Part shown: piece by piece, positions 28,382 through 36,729 of the stretch
Numbering within the stretch: the first letter of the stretch is position 1
Layout of the letters: every line of letters starts with the position of its first letter
DNA from: Lacihabitans soyangensis
GTDB lineage: Bacteria > Bacteroidota > Bacteroidia > Cytophagales > Spirosomataceae
Direction of reading: 5' to 3'
NCBI RefSeq assembly: GCF_024343775.1
Contig: NZ_RJUF01000183.1
Span: 1-64,000 of the forward strand
Length of the DNA: 64,000 bases
Translations under genes and position numbers: made by a program
The notes under the pieces: generated by a model
The model's database searches: none
The model's input: only the letters and a program-made list of their open reading frames with translations
What the model was told of the DNA's origin: nothing

Positions 28382-28501
28382 CCTATAATATTTGACATTA
28401 TCTCTCGATTTTTTAAATTCAAACCTTTTTTACTTCGCTTTTGAGGTGTTCATGAACTTTTCGATAACAATTAATACCTTTAAATTGTACCAAAATCTAA
28501 A

Positions 28502-29053
28502 TCACCCGGCCTTTTCAAAAGCCATTTTTATCCAAGCGATTACTTCTTCATCGATTTCTTTTATATCCGAAAGGTTGATTTTGTGAGAACAGATACCGTT
28601 GGGTTTCTCTGCTTCTAATTTGCCTTGTGGTTCTATACCTTTAAGATTAAAACCTATCTCAAATCTGGTCTTTGAGGCGGGATTCAAAATAACAAACTGT
28701 TTTTTTCTCTTTAGGCTAACATAGGTTTTCTTTGGTGCTATCTCAAAATCACCATTAAATCCTTGAATTTCAGCAATTAATTTGTCGTAAAACGGCTTCA
28801 AATTCTCTTTTCCTTTGTATTGACTTTCCAAAAACTCATCTGTATTGTTTGAAGAATCGGCATCCGAACCCAACACTTTTAGGGCTATTTCAGAGGCATA
28901 ACCGTGGGTAACATTATGGCTTTCTTTTAAAAACTTTACAATTTCGCCGTGTTTTACGAGTTTTTGAGCTGATATTACCTCTTTCCACTCTTCTAACGTA
29001 TGACCTGTTTTTTCTTTCAGGTTTTCAATCATTTTTACTACTGTTTTGTCCAT
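28502..29053 (-). CDS. DUF4287 + DUF5655 protein
   Basis: 183-residue soluble protein. The N-terminal half (about 1-65, GHTLEEWKEVISAQ) is the DUF4287 domain and the C-terminal half (about 80-180, with KKTYVSLKRKKQFVILNP) is DUF5655. Function is unknown; the second domain occurs in nucleic-acid or transport-related proteins. Last gene of a four-gene operon of small proteins. Confidence 0.8.
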   Translation of the reverse strand: MDKTVVKMIENLKEKTGHTLEEWKEVISAQKLVKHGEIVKFLKESHNVTHGYASEIALKVLGSDADSSNNTDEFLESQYKGKENLKPFYDKLIAEIQGFNGDFEIAPKKTYVSLKRKKQFVILNPASKTRFEIGFNLKGIEPQGKLEAEKPNGICSHKINLSDIKEIDEEVIAWIKMAFEKAG

Positions 29054-29065
29054 GATATAAGTTGT

Positions 29066-29602
29066 TTATAATTTTTCTACTGCTTTTTTTAATAAATCTA
29101 AACCTTGCTGATTGGTGTTTTCCATGTCTTTTACTGCTCCAAATGCCCACATAAAAAAGGCATCGGACAGGCTAGATTCTAGTTTAAAATCTTGAGTGAC
29201 AGTAACACCAGCATTATTTTCGCTTATGGTATATTCAAAAGTTGGTTGAGCGGCAAAAGGCTTTTCTATAAAACATTTCATTCCTACCATTCCTGTTGTG
29301 TCTATTTTAACAATCTCTTGGTAACCTACATCTTCGCCTCCATTTCCAACCCAGTGGTATTGAGCTCCGATGGTGCCGTCTACACCTTCAATTCGTACTT
29401 TTTGAGAAGGATCTTGAGCGAGAAAGGGCGACCATTTCGGGAAGTTTCGGAGGTATTGTATCATTTCCAAAACTTCTCCTTTGCTTCCGTTGATGGTTAC
29501 TGTTTTGGTGATTTGTAGCTTTTGTATTTTTTGGGCTTTAAACAAACCAATACAAACGAATGCCACCAAGGCAAGTGCGATTACTATAAAAATCTTTTTC
29601 AT
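29066..29602 (-). CDS. SRPBCC-family (START/polyketide-cyclase-like) protein
   Basis: 178 residues with an N-terminal hydrophobic segment (about 4-22) that anchors or exports it. The rest is one SRPBCC domain: ITKTVTINGSKGEVLEMIQY, then YHWVGNGGEDVGYQEIV and EYTISENNAGVTVTQDF. Such domains bind hydrophobic ligands. The ligand is unknown. Confidence 0.8.
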   Translation of the reverse strand: MKKIFIVIALALVAFVCIGLFKAQKIQKLQITKTVTINGSKGEVLEMIQYLRNFPKWSPFLAQDPSQKVRIEGVDGTIGAQYHWVGNGGEDVGYQEIVKIDTTGMVGMKCFIEKPFAAQPTFEYTISENNAGVTVTQDFKLESSLSDAFFMWAFGAVKDMENTNQQGLDLLKKAVEKL

Positions 29603-29628
29603 TGTTATTTCTGTTTTTTAGTGGAAAA

Positions 29629-30087
29629 TTAAACGCCAAACTGTGTTAGGTGATGGTCGAGGTGTTTGTAGTAAAAGTTATTCCATTCATCTTTGGTCAT
29701 CACTCCAAACCCAGGATGATCTTTGCCATCGAAAAATGCTTCGCCCACTTTAACCGTTTTTTGAAGGTGGGCTATCAATTTGCTTTTTTCTTCTTCGAAA
29801 ATCTTAGGCGTTTTTATTAACATTTCTGGAGCCGTAGAGCTGTTTTTCTTCAAGGGCTGTGCGTTTACAATACCTTTCTTTACGAGATTTTTAAGAATAA
29901 ATCTTATGAAAGGACTCGATTTTTTAAAGTTTTGATCAAAAGCCATATCGTAGGTGACATTGCAATGGGCCAGCATTTGTGCCACGTCCATTTTGCCCCA
30001 GTTGGCGGCTTGCGTATTATTCAACTTATTTACTCTTTCTACCAAAGTTTCGGAAATTTCTTTACTGAAAATATTAGGTATGTTCAT
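29629..30087 (-). CDS. DUF1569 (DinB-like) protein
   Basis: 152-residue helical protein. WGKMDVAQMLAHCNVTYDM and the C-terminal YKHLDHHLTQFGV provide the histidines typical of the DinB/DUF1569 four-helix metal-binding fold. The reaction is unknown. It sits between the YCII-like and SRPBCC genes with short gaps. Confidence 0.82.
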   Translation of the reverse strand: MNIPNIFSKEISETLVERVNKLNNTQAANWGKMDVAQMLAHCNVTYDMAFDQNFKKSSPFIRFILKNLVKKGIVNAQPLKKNSSTAPEMLIKTPKIFEEEKSKLIAHLQKTVKVGEAFFDGKDHPGFGVMTKDEWNNFYYKHLDHHLTQFGV

Positions 30088-30122
30088 GATATTTTTTGTT
30101 TTAAAATTTTTTTAAAAAAAGA

Positions 30123-30470
30123 TTACATTGGGTTGATACTTCTTATTTCTACGTTGCCGCCCATTAGTAATATTGGGCAATCTTTGGCAATCTCAGCTGC
30201 TTCGTTTAAGTCAGCGGCTTTTACAATCATATTGCCGCCAAGTGTTTGGTTTTCAGCTACTAGTATTCCGGCTGAAACAGATTTGTCAGTGGCGATTTTG
30301 AGACCTTCAAAACCTAACTGATAGGTACTTACGAGTTTTTCGCTTATGGCTAGGCCACCAATATACCCTCCCCAAGCTTGATGCATTTGGGTTAGTTCTT
30401 CAGCTGTCGGTTGGTAGCTGAAGTTTGGTTCGAATCTGAACAACAACATGAATTCGTTTGAGTTTTTCAT
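30123..30470 (-). CDS. YCII-related (dimeric alpha-beta barrel) protein
   Basis: 115 residues: MLLFRFEPNF opening strand, HQAWGGYIGGLAISEKL and a final MGGNVEIRSI strand typical of YCII/DGPF proteins that accompany ECF sigma factors in other bacteria. No sigma factor is nearby. First gene of the operon 30470-28502. Confidence 0.82.
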   Translation of the reverse strand: MKNSNEFMLLFRFEPNFSYQPTAEELTQMHQAWGGYIGGLAISEKLVSTYQLGFEGLKIATDKSVSAGILVAENQTLGGNMIVKAADLNEAAEIAKDCPILLMGGNVEIRSINPM

Positions 30471-30509
30471 TTTTGTAACATTTAAATTGTTTGTAATAAT
30501 TTGATGTTA

Positions 30510-30537
30510 CAAAGGTGCAGCTGCCAGACATAGCAAA
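30510..30537 (-). promoter_or_regulatory. Candidate promoter of the YCII-DUF1569-SRPBCC-DUF4287 operon
   Basis: On the minus strand TTTG (30537-30534) is 16 bp from CACCTTTG (30517-30510), a one-off match to TANNTTTG. Spacing is a little short. Confidence 0.4.
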
Positions 30538-30561
30538 TCTTGTCATAGGACAAGAAAGCAT

Positions 30562-31269
30562 TTATGTAGAAATATTTTTTAGTTTTCTAAAAATCAAAAC
30601 ATGTAAAAGTATAATGGTAGGTGGAGCAATGGCTGGAATGAGGCTAAACGGAAATCTGGCGAGCGTATCTACACCCATTTGACCCGTATCCATGGATATT
30701 TTGGTCAAGACATTTGCCAGAATAGCTGTCATGAGGATATCGGCAAATCCGAAAACATTCCAAGCAAAGGCGAATTTTTTGGCGTAGGTCTTTTCTTTTT
30801 TCAATGCGTAAACTACATAAATACTCGACAAGGCCGCCATTACATCTCCCGTACCCGCTAGGTAAGCAAAGTGTTTCGGGAGAGCGTCGTAAATTCCTAA
30901 AAAGATAAATGTACTGCCCACCAATCTAAAAATGTGCAGTCTTATGAGTTCTGAAAGCTTTGTTTTTTCTATGATTTTTTGTGCTAAAGGCAATTTTATC
31001 ACCACAAAAAACAAAAATAGAGCGTAGGGAAGCGTAGTAAAAAGTAATATTTTGGGTGGAAACATGACTTGCTGAAATAAGCCTTTTTGACCCGCCAAGA
31101 CAACATAGAAAACATACACTCCAAAAAATGCCAGAATACTTCCGGTTACAAGCTTTTTCTTGTTGGTAGGTGCATTTTTGGTTGCGATATATACTAAAAG
31201 TAAGATAACTACTGCAATGCCAATTAAAAACGGAATGGTTAGCCAGGAGGGAGTTGGATAGTATTTCAT
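30562..31269 (-). CDS. Multi-pass membrane protein of unknown family
   Basis: 235 residues with seven or so hydrophobic helices (about 12-30, 42-60, 72-92, 105-130, 135-155, 165-185, 210-230). No enzymatic motif is visible. It starts 8 bp after the Crp gene and may be its target or partner. Confidence 0.65.
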   Translation of the reverse strand: MKYYPTPSWLTIPFLIGIAVVILLLVYIATKNAPTNKKKLVTGSILAFFGVYVFYVVLAGQKGLFQQVMFPPKILLFTTLPYALFLFFVVIKLPLAQKIIEKTKLSELIRLHIFRLVGSTFIFLGIYDALPKHFAYLAGTGDVMAALSSIYVVYALKKEKTYAKKFAFAWNVFGFADILMTAILANVLTKISMDTGQMGVDTLARFPFSLIPAIAPPTIILLHVLIFRKLKNIST

Positions 31270-31277
31270 GAGGAATT

Positions 31278-31862
31278 TTAGATTTTTTCGTTAGCTATTT
31301 CTTTTCTTATTCTACTCAGAGAGGTGTCAGTTATGCCCAAATAGGTGGCTATTTGTTTGAGTGGAACGTTTTGAATAAGGTTCGGTTTGTCTTTAATCAA
31401 ACTCAAGTATCTATCTTTTGCTGGGTCTATGATCATAGAGGTTGTATGGTTTTTTAGTTCAAAAAAGCTGTTTACTAACCTCGTACGTCCGATTTCTCGA
31501 AAAGCCTCTATGTGAAAAAGCTTCATGAAATCTTCAAAAGTGATCTTCCAGGCGATGCAAGGGGTGATGGCTTGTATGTTTTCACGGGTTGGTTTTTTTA
31601 AGAAATATGAGTGCCAATCTATCACGATATCTTTGGGACCAAAAAACTTCGTAGTGATGTCGTTGCCCTCTAAGTCGATGGCATAAGAGCGGGCAAAACC
31701 ACTTTCTAGGAAATAATAGTAGTTACCCACACTTCCTTCACGAATTAGGAAGTCATTTTTGGCAAACTCCATTTTTTTGTATTGCTCCAGCACTTTCGCG
31801 ACTTCCTCTGGCCGAAAACTGGGTTCTGCAAAAATGGTCTTCAGAAACTCTTTATTTTCCAT
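31278..31862 (-). CDS. Crp/Fnr-family regulator (second copy)
   Basis: 194 residues with the same architecture as the copy at 24602: effector barrel (FLIREGSVGNYYYFLESGFARSY), a long central helix and HTH PLKQIATYLGITDTSLSRIRK. Its 5' end overlaps the HEIAH membrane-protein gene by 11 bp. The two copies share the AITPC segment and the HTH. Confidence 0.88.
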   Translation of the reverse strand: MENKEFLKTIFAEPSFRPEEVAKVLEQYKKMEFAKNDFLIREGSVGNYYYFLESGFARSYAIDLEGNDITTKFFGPKDIVIDWHSYFLKKPTRENIQAITPCIAWKITFEDFMKLFHIEAFREIGRTRLVNSFFELKNHTTSMIIDPAKDRYLSLIKDKPNLIQNVPLKQIATYLGITDTSLSRIRKEIANEKI

Positions 31863-32547
31863 TAGACTTTAGTTGGGTTATATTTGCTTTGCTCAAAAAT
31901 AATAGAACAATTACCAATATCGTCCACAATGTGACCACTTTAGGAGAACCTAAAATCCAAACTTTACTCAAAAACCCTGTTGCTAATATAGTGTTCAATA
32001 CCCCGAGTATCATCAAAAGTATAGCCGCAAATGGCAAAATACAAAAACCTAAAAACCAGGCCCATCTGTTTTTATTTTCGATAAATAAGTAAGCCTTTCT
32101 TAAAGGGTAAAAGACAATTACGGCGACAAGAACAAAGGCAGCAATCAATGAAATCGTTCTTTGCTCATTGAATACTTCGTTATAGAACACCGTAAATTCG
32201 TCGCCACTCTGAAAGGGAAATACATTTAGAAGTCTACCGAAAATTGAGCTTGCAAAAATTAATGAAAAGCCAAGGGTTTGTTTTTCGATTGTATTATGTT
32301 TTTTGAGCATACTGGCACCCCAGTAGGCCACAGAAAAAGAAAAAAGTGGACCCATCATTGTAGGTATAAAACTATAAGGATTATTTTCGCAGCCTTCACA
32401 TAAACCCCATTGATTAAAATCACGCTTACCCCAACACCCGCAAATTAGCCTTCCTACGGCTGTGTGAGCAATTTCATGAAATTCGGACAAGACAAACGTG
32501 AGCATTAAAAAAGTAAAGACGTAGGCTGGGGTAAGTTTTAGTTTCAT
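31852..32547 (-). CDS. Membrane protein with an HExxH motif (possible site-2-type metalloprotease)
   Basis: 231 residues, five or six membrane helices. FHEIAHTAVGRL (about 23-34), inside or at the end of the first helix, is an HExxH zinc motif, as in M50-type intramembrane proteases. A cysteine-rich loop follows (CGCWGKRDFNQWGLCEGC). I see no clear second M50 motif (NxxPxxxxDG), so protease function is uncertain. Overlaps the Crp gene downstream. Confidence 0.65.
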   Translation of the reverse strand: MKLKLTPAYVFTFLMLTFVLSEFHEIAHTAVGRLICGCWGKRDFNQWGLCEGCENNPYSFIPTMMGPLFSFSVAYWGASMLKKHNTIEKQTLGFSLIFASSIFGRLLNVFPFQSGDEFTVFYNEVFNEQRTISLIAAFVLVAVIVFYPLRKAYLFIENKNRWAWFLGFCILPFAAILLMILGVLNTILATGFLSKVWILGSPKVVTLWTILVIVLLFLSKANITQLKSNGK

Positions 32548-32563
32548 AATTATTTGGATTGAT

Positions 32564-33433
32564 TTATTTCAGTACATTTTCAATTTCTACTACTTCAAAA
32601 TACGGATTCATGTTAAATAAATACTTCAGAAAAGGTATGTGGTTGGAGCCATAGATTATCAAATATATATTGTCTTTTTTATAATCGACTTGTCGAAGTA
32701 CATTATTATAATTTTTTAGATTTGCCCCATACCAAATGGTACTTATATAGTCTACGTTTGTCATTGTTAAGTCTGTTCCATAGCTTATGGCTGTATTCCA
32801 CTCGTTGTAATCGGTTTGTTGCATTCTTCTTTCAGAGTTGTCGTCAATCAGATATTCCGCTAAGGTAGATTTCTGCAAAAGCGAATCTTTTTTTGGTAGT
32901 TTATATGGAAAGGGCATATCGAAGAATTCTGTATTTGTTCGGCTGTTGTCCTCAAATGTTTGTAATGCTTTGAACAAACCCAACATAGCTGAATCTACAG
33001 GATTGGGTGGTGTATATCCTTCAGCCAATAAGTCGAGCGGCTGATAGTTCATGCCTATTACTCTTTTGTGACCGAGTTTTTTGGCTGTTTTCATTCCTAT
33101 TTGAAAAATCTCGTTGGCTTTTTGTCTAATTATTGCGGGCTCTCTTCCAGTCAAATAATCATTATAAAGACTATCGTAAAAAGGCTGACGAGCTGGAGTA
33201 AATTCGCAAAATATTTTGTCTGGCTTTTGTTTAGCAAGTTTTGCTACCAGATCATCTACTTCTTTTTGGCGTTTTGGAGTGAAGAGATTTGAATGTAAAC
33301 GACTATTACTGTCTAAACTTTGGTTAAAATGAAAAGTACCCAAAAGTATTATTTTTATTCGTTTGGGCGGACTTTGAGAAAATCCTATATGAATTATAAA
33401 AAACAGGACTAATGTAAATAAAGGTTTTTTCAT
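32564..33433 (-). CDS. DUF5694 protein, TIKI/TraB-like (second copy)
   Basis: 289 residues with a signal peptide (to about 20). GxxH motifs are GTFH (G32-H35) and GSNH (G262-H265), with E77 in KIFCEFTP. TAKKLGHKRVIGMNYQP matches the equivalent segment of the copy at 27404 (TAKKLGHKKVYAIDY). It is 16 bp upstream of the HEIAH gene and so probably starts that operon. Confidence 0.8.
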   Translation of the reverse strand: MKKPLFTLVLFFIIHIGFSQSPPKRIKIILLGTFHFNQSLDSNSRLHSNLFTPKRQKEVDDLVAKLAKQKPDKIFCEFTPARQPFYDSLYNDYLTGREPAIIRQKANEIFQIGMKTAKKLGHKRVIGMNYQPLDLLAEGYTPPNPVDSAMLGLFKALQTFEDNSRTNTEFFDMPFPYKLPKKDSLLQKSTLAEYLIDDNSERRMQQTDYNEWNTAISYGTDLTMTNVDYISTIWYGANLKNYNNVLRQVDYKKDNIYLIIYGSNHIPFLKYLFNMNPYFEVVEIENVLK

Positions 33434-33528
33434 TGTAAGAATTTATAAATGATGTTTTCCAAGTTTTGTTTCTAAATAAAATGGAGAAGGTTTTAAAGCA
33501 AAAAGAAGATAGTTTCTTCTCTCCTAAT

Positions 33529-34428
33529 TTACTTAAAAAAGGCCCCGATTTTTTCAGTTATCTCTTTGCCATATTTTGCTGAGCCTTCCAAGTGCTTACC
33601 TTTAATTTCTAAAAATGCCTTTGGTTCGTTTGCCAGCGAAAATATACGTTGGCCATGTTTGAAAGGCACCACTTCGTCTTCGTTGCTATGAATAACAAGG
33701 ACAGGTTTTTTGTTTTTTGTTACTGACTTTTCTGCACTGTAGAGTTCTTTAACGAATATTCGTCCGCCCAGTCCGCTGTCGTGAGCGGCTATGTCTTTGT
33801 GCGACGAAAACGCCCCCTCGGTAATTACGCCGTCTATCTTGTCTTGCGAGTTTTCAGCTACAGCTATGGCGAGGTTGCCGCCAAATGACTGTCCATATAT
33901 GAGTAGTTTGGTTTTTGAACGGTCAATTTTGGTATTTAGAAAATCCAGAGCTGCCTCACAGTCCGCAATGAGCTTCCGCCTGCTTGCATCTCCTTCTGAG
34001 AAACCATAACCTTCATAGTCAAAGACCAATACTTTAAAACCTTTTTCGACCAAAGGAAATATTGATTGTGACTGATTGACGATTAGACCATTGCCCGCTC
34101 CTCTAAAATGTGCCAACACATAGGGTAAAGGGGCGGTGGTTTTTGAGCTTAGTATCCAACCGTTGAGCTTGTTTCCTCTACTGTTCTTAAAAAATACGCT
34201 TTCGAAATTTATATTTTTATACAGCGTATCGTCATTTTTTACAAAAGTTGGAGTCTGTGTGGTGGCATCGAAAAATACTTTGGTAGAATCTGGCGTTCCT
34301 CGAAAAATTGTTACTTTTTTGGTGCCATTTGGAAATGGGAAAGGCTTAACGAAGTTGCTGTCCATGCTACAAGCAAGGCAACAGATGTACAGAAGACTTA
34401 TGGACCAATAGCGACGGTAGATTTTCAT
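33529..34428 (-). CDS. Alpha/beta hydrolase, lipoprotein
   Basis: 299 residues. The start carries a lipobox (CLAC, C20). The nucleophile elbow is GQSFGG (S181); the acid is probably the aspartate in SNEDEVVPF (about 253) and the histidine is in GKHLEG near 281. The Ala-His-Phe-Arg-Gly stretch near 106-111 is the oxyanion region. Likely a serine esterase or peptidase facing the periplasm. 95 bp separate it from the DUF5694 gene downstream. Confidence 0.85.
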   Translation of the reverse strand: MKIYRRYWSISLLYICCLACSMDSNFVKPFPFPNGTKKVTIFRGTPDSTKVFFDATTQTPTFVKNDDTLYKNINFESVFFKNSRGNKLNGWILSSKTTAPLPYVLAHFRGAGNGLIVNQSQSIFPLVEKGFKVLVFDYEGYGFSEGDASRRKLIADCEAALDFLNTKIDRSKTKLLIYGQSFGGNLAIAVAENSQDKIDGVITEGAFSSHKDIAAHDSGLGGRIFVKELYSAEKSVTKNKKPVLVIHSNEDEVVPFKHGQRIFSLANEPKAFLEIKGKHLEGSAKYGKEITEKIGAFFK

Positions 34429-34636
34429 TGAATTGTTTAAAATTTACGATTGCGTAAAAATGGCTTGAAATATTTTCAGGAATAAAAAAAAATGACCAGC
34501 CAATACTTTGTAGCGATATATTCTTTTTTGTCGATTTTAAAAGGCGAATTGATTAGTTGGTATGGCCCAAGCCTTGGTTTGCATAACAATCCAAGATTTA
34601 GCTACAAGAGTGGGATAAAGTTTTTAAATTTCCAGA

Positions 34637-35677
34637 ATGAAAAAACACCTCACTGAAATAAAGTGGCAGTTTATAGTTTTTGGAACTTACGCTGCCCTTG
34701 CCCTTGTACAGGCATATTCGGAGCATCCGTCTGAGGGCATTTATTCCAAGGAAATTCTTGGTATTATTGGAGTAGTGTTGTCTGAATGTGTTTTGGTAAA
34801 TTTATTAGGCAATTGGCTAATGGTGCGTTTTCCGTTTTCCAAAAAACCTCTGCCATACATGACCTTTCTGGGCATTTTGCTGCTTTGTTTTTTGATTTTT
34901 AGATATTTTTCAGCTTATCCCGAGCATGTAGACGTCCTCAAAACCTACAACGGCAATCAAGACGAGAACTCTATTGTATTTTTCACTTTTATATCTACCA
35001 TTAACTTCGTCATTTCGTTTTTGGTTGCTTTAGGGGTTTTTTCTATCAAAAAAAGTCTTCGCATGGAGCAAAAGGCACTTTTGCTTGAAAAAGAAGTAAA
35101 CATGGCGAAGTTGTCAATGCTCAAACACCAGGTCAATCCACACTTTCTTTACAATACGCTCAGCTACATATATTCTCAGGCTCGACCAGTATCTGAGAAT
35201 TTGTCCAAAAGCATCCTTATATTATCAGAAATGATGCGATATTCCCTTAGCAAAACCAACGAAGATGGTCTAACACCCTTAGAAAAGGAAATTCAATATA
35301 TTGAAAACTTCATAGAGATCCACCGGTTACGATTTGACTCAGATTTTTGTCTCGAATTTGAAGTAGAGGGTGTCATTGGGAATAAAAAAATTGTGCCATT
35401 GATATTGATAACCTTTGTTGAAAACGCCCTAAAACATGGCATACTTAACAATCCCAAAGATCCGATAGTGGTAAAAATATTGGTGCAAAAGAACCTTTTG
35501 GAGCTTTTTGTAAGGAATTTAAAACAGGGGGGCACGAAAGATGAAACAAGCGGAATTGGCCTTATAAATACCCAAAAACGCTTAGAAATGGCTTATCCCA
35601 ACCGCCATACCTTGGAAATAATTGATAAACCTGATTACTTTGCTGTAACTCTTAAAATAGACCTGAATGGCGATTAA
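34637..35677 (+). CDS. LytS-type sensor histidine kinase
   Basis: 346 residues: four membrane helices (about 12-28, 40-62, 74-92, 115-135), then a His-kinase domain of the LytS/YehU type. The phospho-acceptor is H169 in HQVNPHFLYN, and the ATP site includes VENALKHGI and the glycine box SGIGLINTQKRL. Its 3' end overlaps the response regulator by 11 bp. There is no extra sensor domain, so the signal is probably perceived in the membrane. Confidence 0.92.
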   Translation: MKKHLTEIKWQFIVFGTYAALALVQAYSEHPSEGIYSKEILGIIGVVLSECVLVNLLGNWLMVRFPFSKKPLPYMTFLGILLLCFLIFRYFSAYPEHVDVLKTYNGNQDENSIVFFTFISTINFVISFLVALGVFSIKKSLRMEQKALLLEKEVNMAKLSMLKHQVNPHFLYNTLSYIYSQARPVSENLSKSILILSEMMRYSLSKTNEDGLTPLEKEIQYIENFIEIHRLRFDSDFCLEFEVEGVIGNKKIVPLILITFVENALKHGILNNPKDPIVVKILVQKNLLELFVRNLKQGGTKDETSGIGLINTQKRLEMAYPNRHTLEIIDKPDYFAVTLKIDLNGD

Positions 35678-36386
35678 AAAATGCCTGGTGCTGGATGACG
35701 AACAGCATGCAGTAGATATCCTCACTGATTATATTTCGAAAACTCCAAGCTTGAGCCTGCTTAAGGCTCTTAAGAATCCTATTGAGGCCATTTCGCTCAT
35801 TCAGTCTGAAACTATTGACATAGCTTTTATAGATGTGCAGATGCCCAACCTCAACGGTTTACAGTTTTTAAAACTCCTCAAAAAATCTACAAAGGTGGTT
35901 CTTTGTACTGCTTATTCAGAATACGCCATAGATGGTTTTGAGCTTAACGTCGTGGATTATTTATTAAAGCCTATTTCTTTTGAAAGATTTCTCCGAAGTG
36001 TTCAAAAAATCGAAGAAACTGGTTTGCAGTCCGGAATCTCAAGAACGACAAATATTGGAGACGAATATATTTTTGTAAAAGCCGACGTGAAAGGAAAGTA
36101 CATAAAGGTTTCGCTAGAGGATATTCGTTTTATTGAAGGTTTAGGAAATTATCAAAAGATACAATTGGCAGATAGTCAGATTGTTTGCCAACTGAAGATG
36201 AAAAATCTTGAAGAACAGCTCGGAAGTTTTGGGTTTTTGCGTGTCCACAAGTCATTTCTTGTGCCGTTCCACAGAATATCGCAAATAGAGGGAAACAAAA
36301 TTCATATAGACGGCTTTAGGATACCGATTGGTGATATGTTTAAAGAAGATGTTTTATCCAAACTTAACGAAAAAATTCTAAGTTAA
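35667..36386 (+). CDS. LytTR-family response regulator
   Basis: 239 residues: receiver domain (1-120) with acidic pair DD at 10-11, phospho-acceptor D56 (IDVQMPN) and a conserved lysine in LLKP; LytTR DNA-binding domain (about 135-235; FLRVHKSFLVPFHRI). Pairs with the overlapping LytS kinase. Target genes are unknown; the permease downstream is one candidate. Confidence 0.93.
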   Translation: MAIKKCLVLDDEQHAVDILTDYISKTPSLSLLKALKNPIEAISLIQSETIDIAFIDVQMPNLNGLQFLKLLKKSTKVVLCTAYSEYAIDGFELNVVDYLLKPISFERFLRSVQKIEETGLQSGISRTTNIGDEYIFVKADVKGKYIKVSLEDIRFIEGLGNYQKIQLADSQIVCQLKMKNLEEQLGSFGFLRVHKSFLVPFHRISQIEGNKIHIDGFRIPIGDMFKEDVLSKLNEKILS

Positions 36387-36729
36387 TCATGTGTTTTGGG
36401 AGTTCCTCTAGTTTTGTAGATGAGCCGTAGTCTATTAAAAATCATCCACAGATACTTACTTTCTGTTATATTTTCTTTGAGTTTCGTAAGGACTGAATTT
36501 TATTTGGGTAGGCAATACTTAGCTTTGGTATGCATTTTTTTCAACGACTTAGAGAATTGTCTTAAGTAGAATATTTATTCCTCAAAAAACTAAAATCTCA
36601 AGCCAAAGGAATGACGAATTATCGGTCTAACACTGGTGCAAATTGTGTTTTAAAACGCTCAAATTTGTAATAGAAACATTTTTTAGTTTAAATTGCATTT
36701 CAATTACAAATAACTCTAAAACTAGAAAC
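36387..36729. other. 343-bp gap with no recognisable gene
   Basis: Nothing coding is supported here. One near-consensus DnaA box (TCATCCACA, 36442-36450) is present. No strong TANNTTTG promoter or hairpin was found. Confidence 0.5.

Noticed and set aside
36442-36450. DnaA box as a second origin
   Set aside because: Single one-mismatch site without AT-rich block or neighbours; expected by chance in a window this long.
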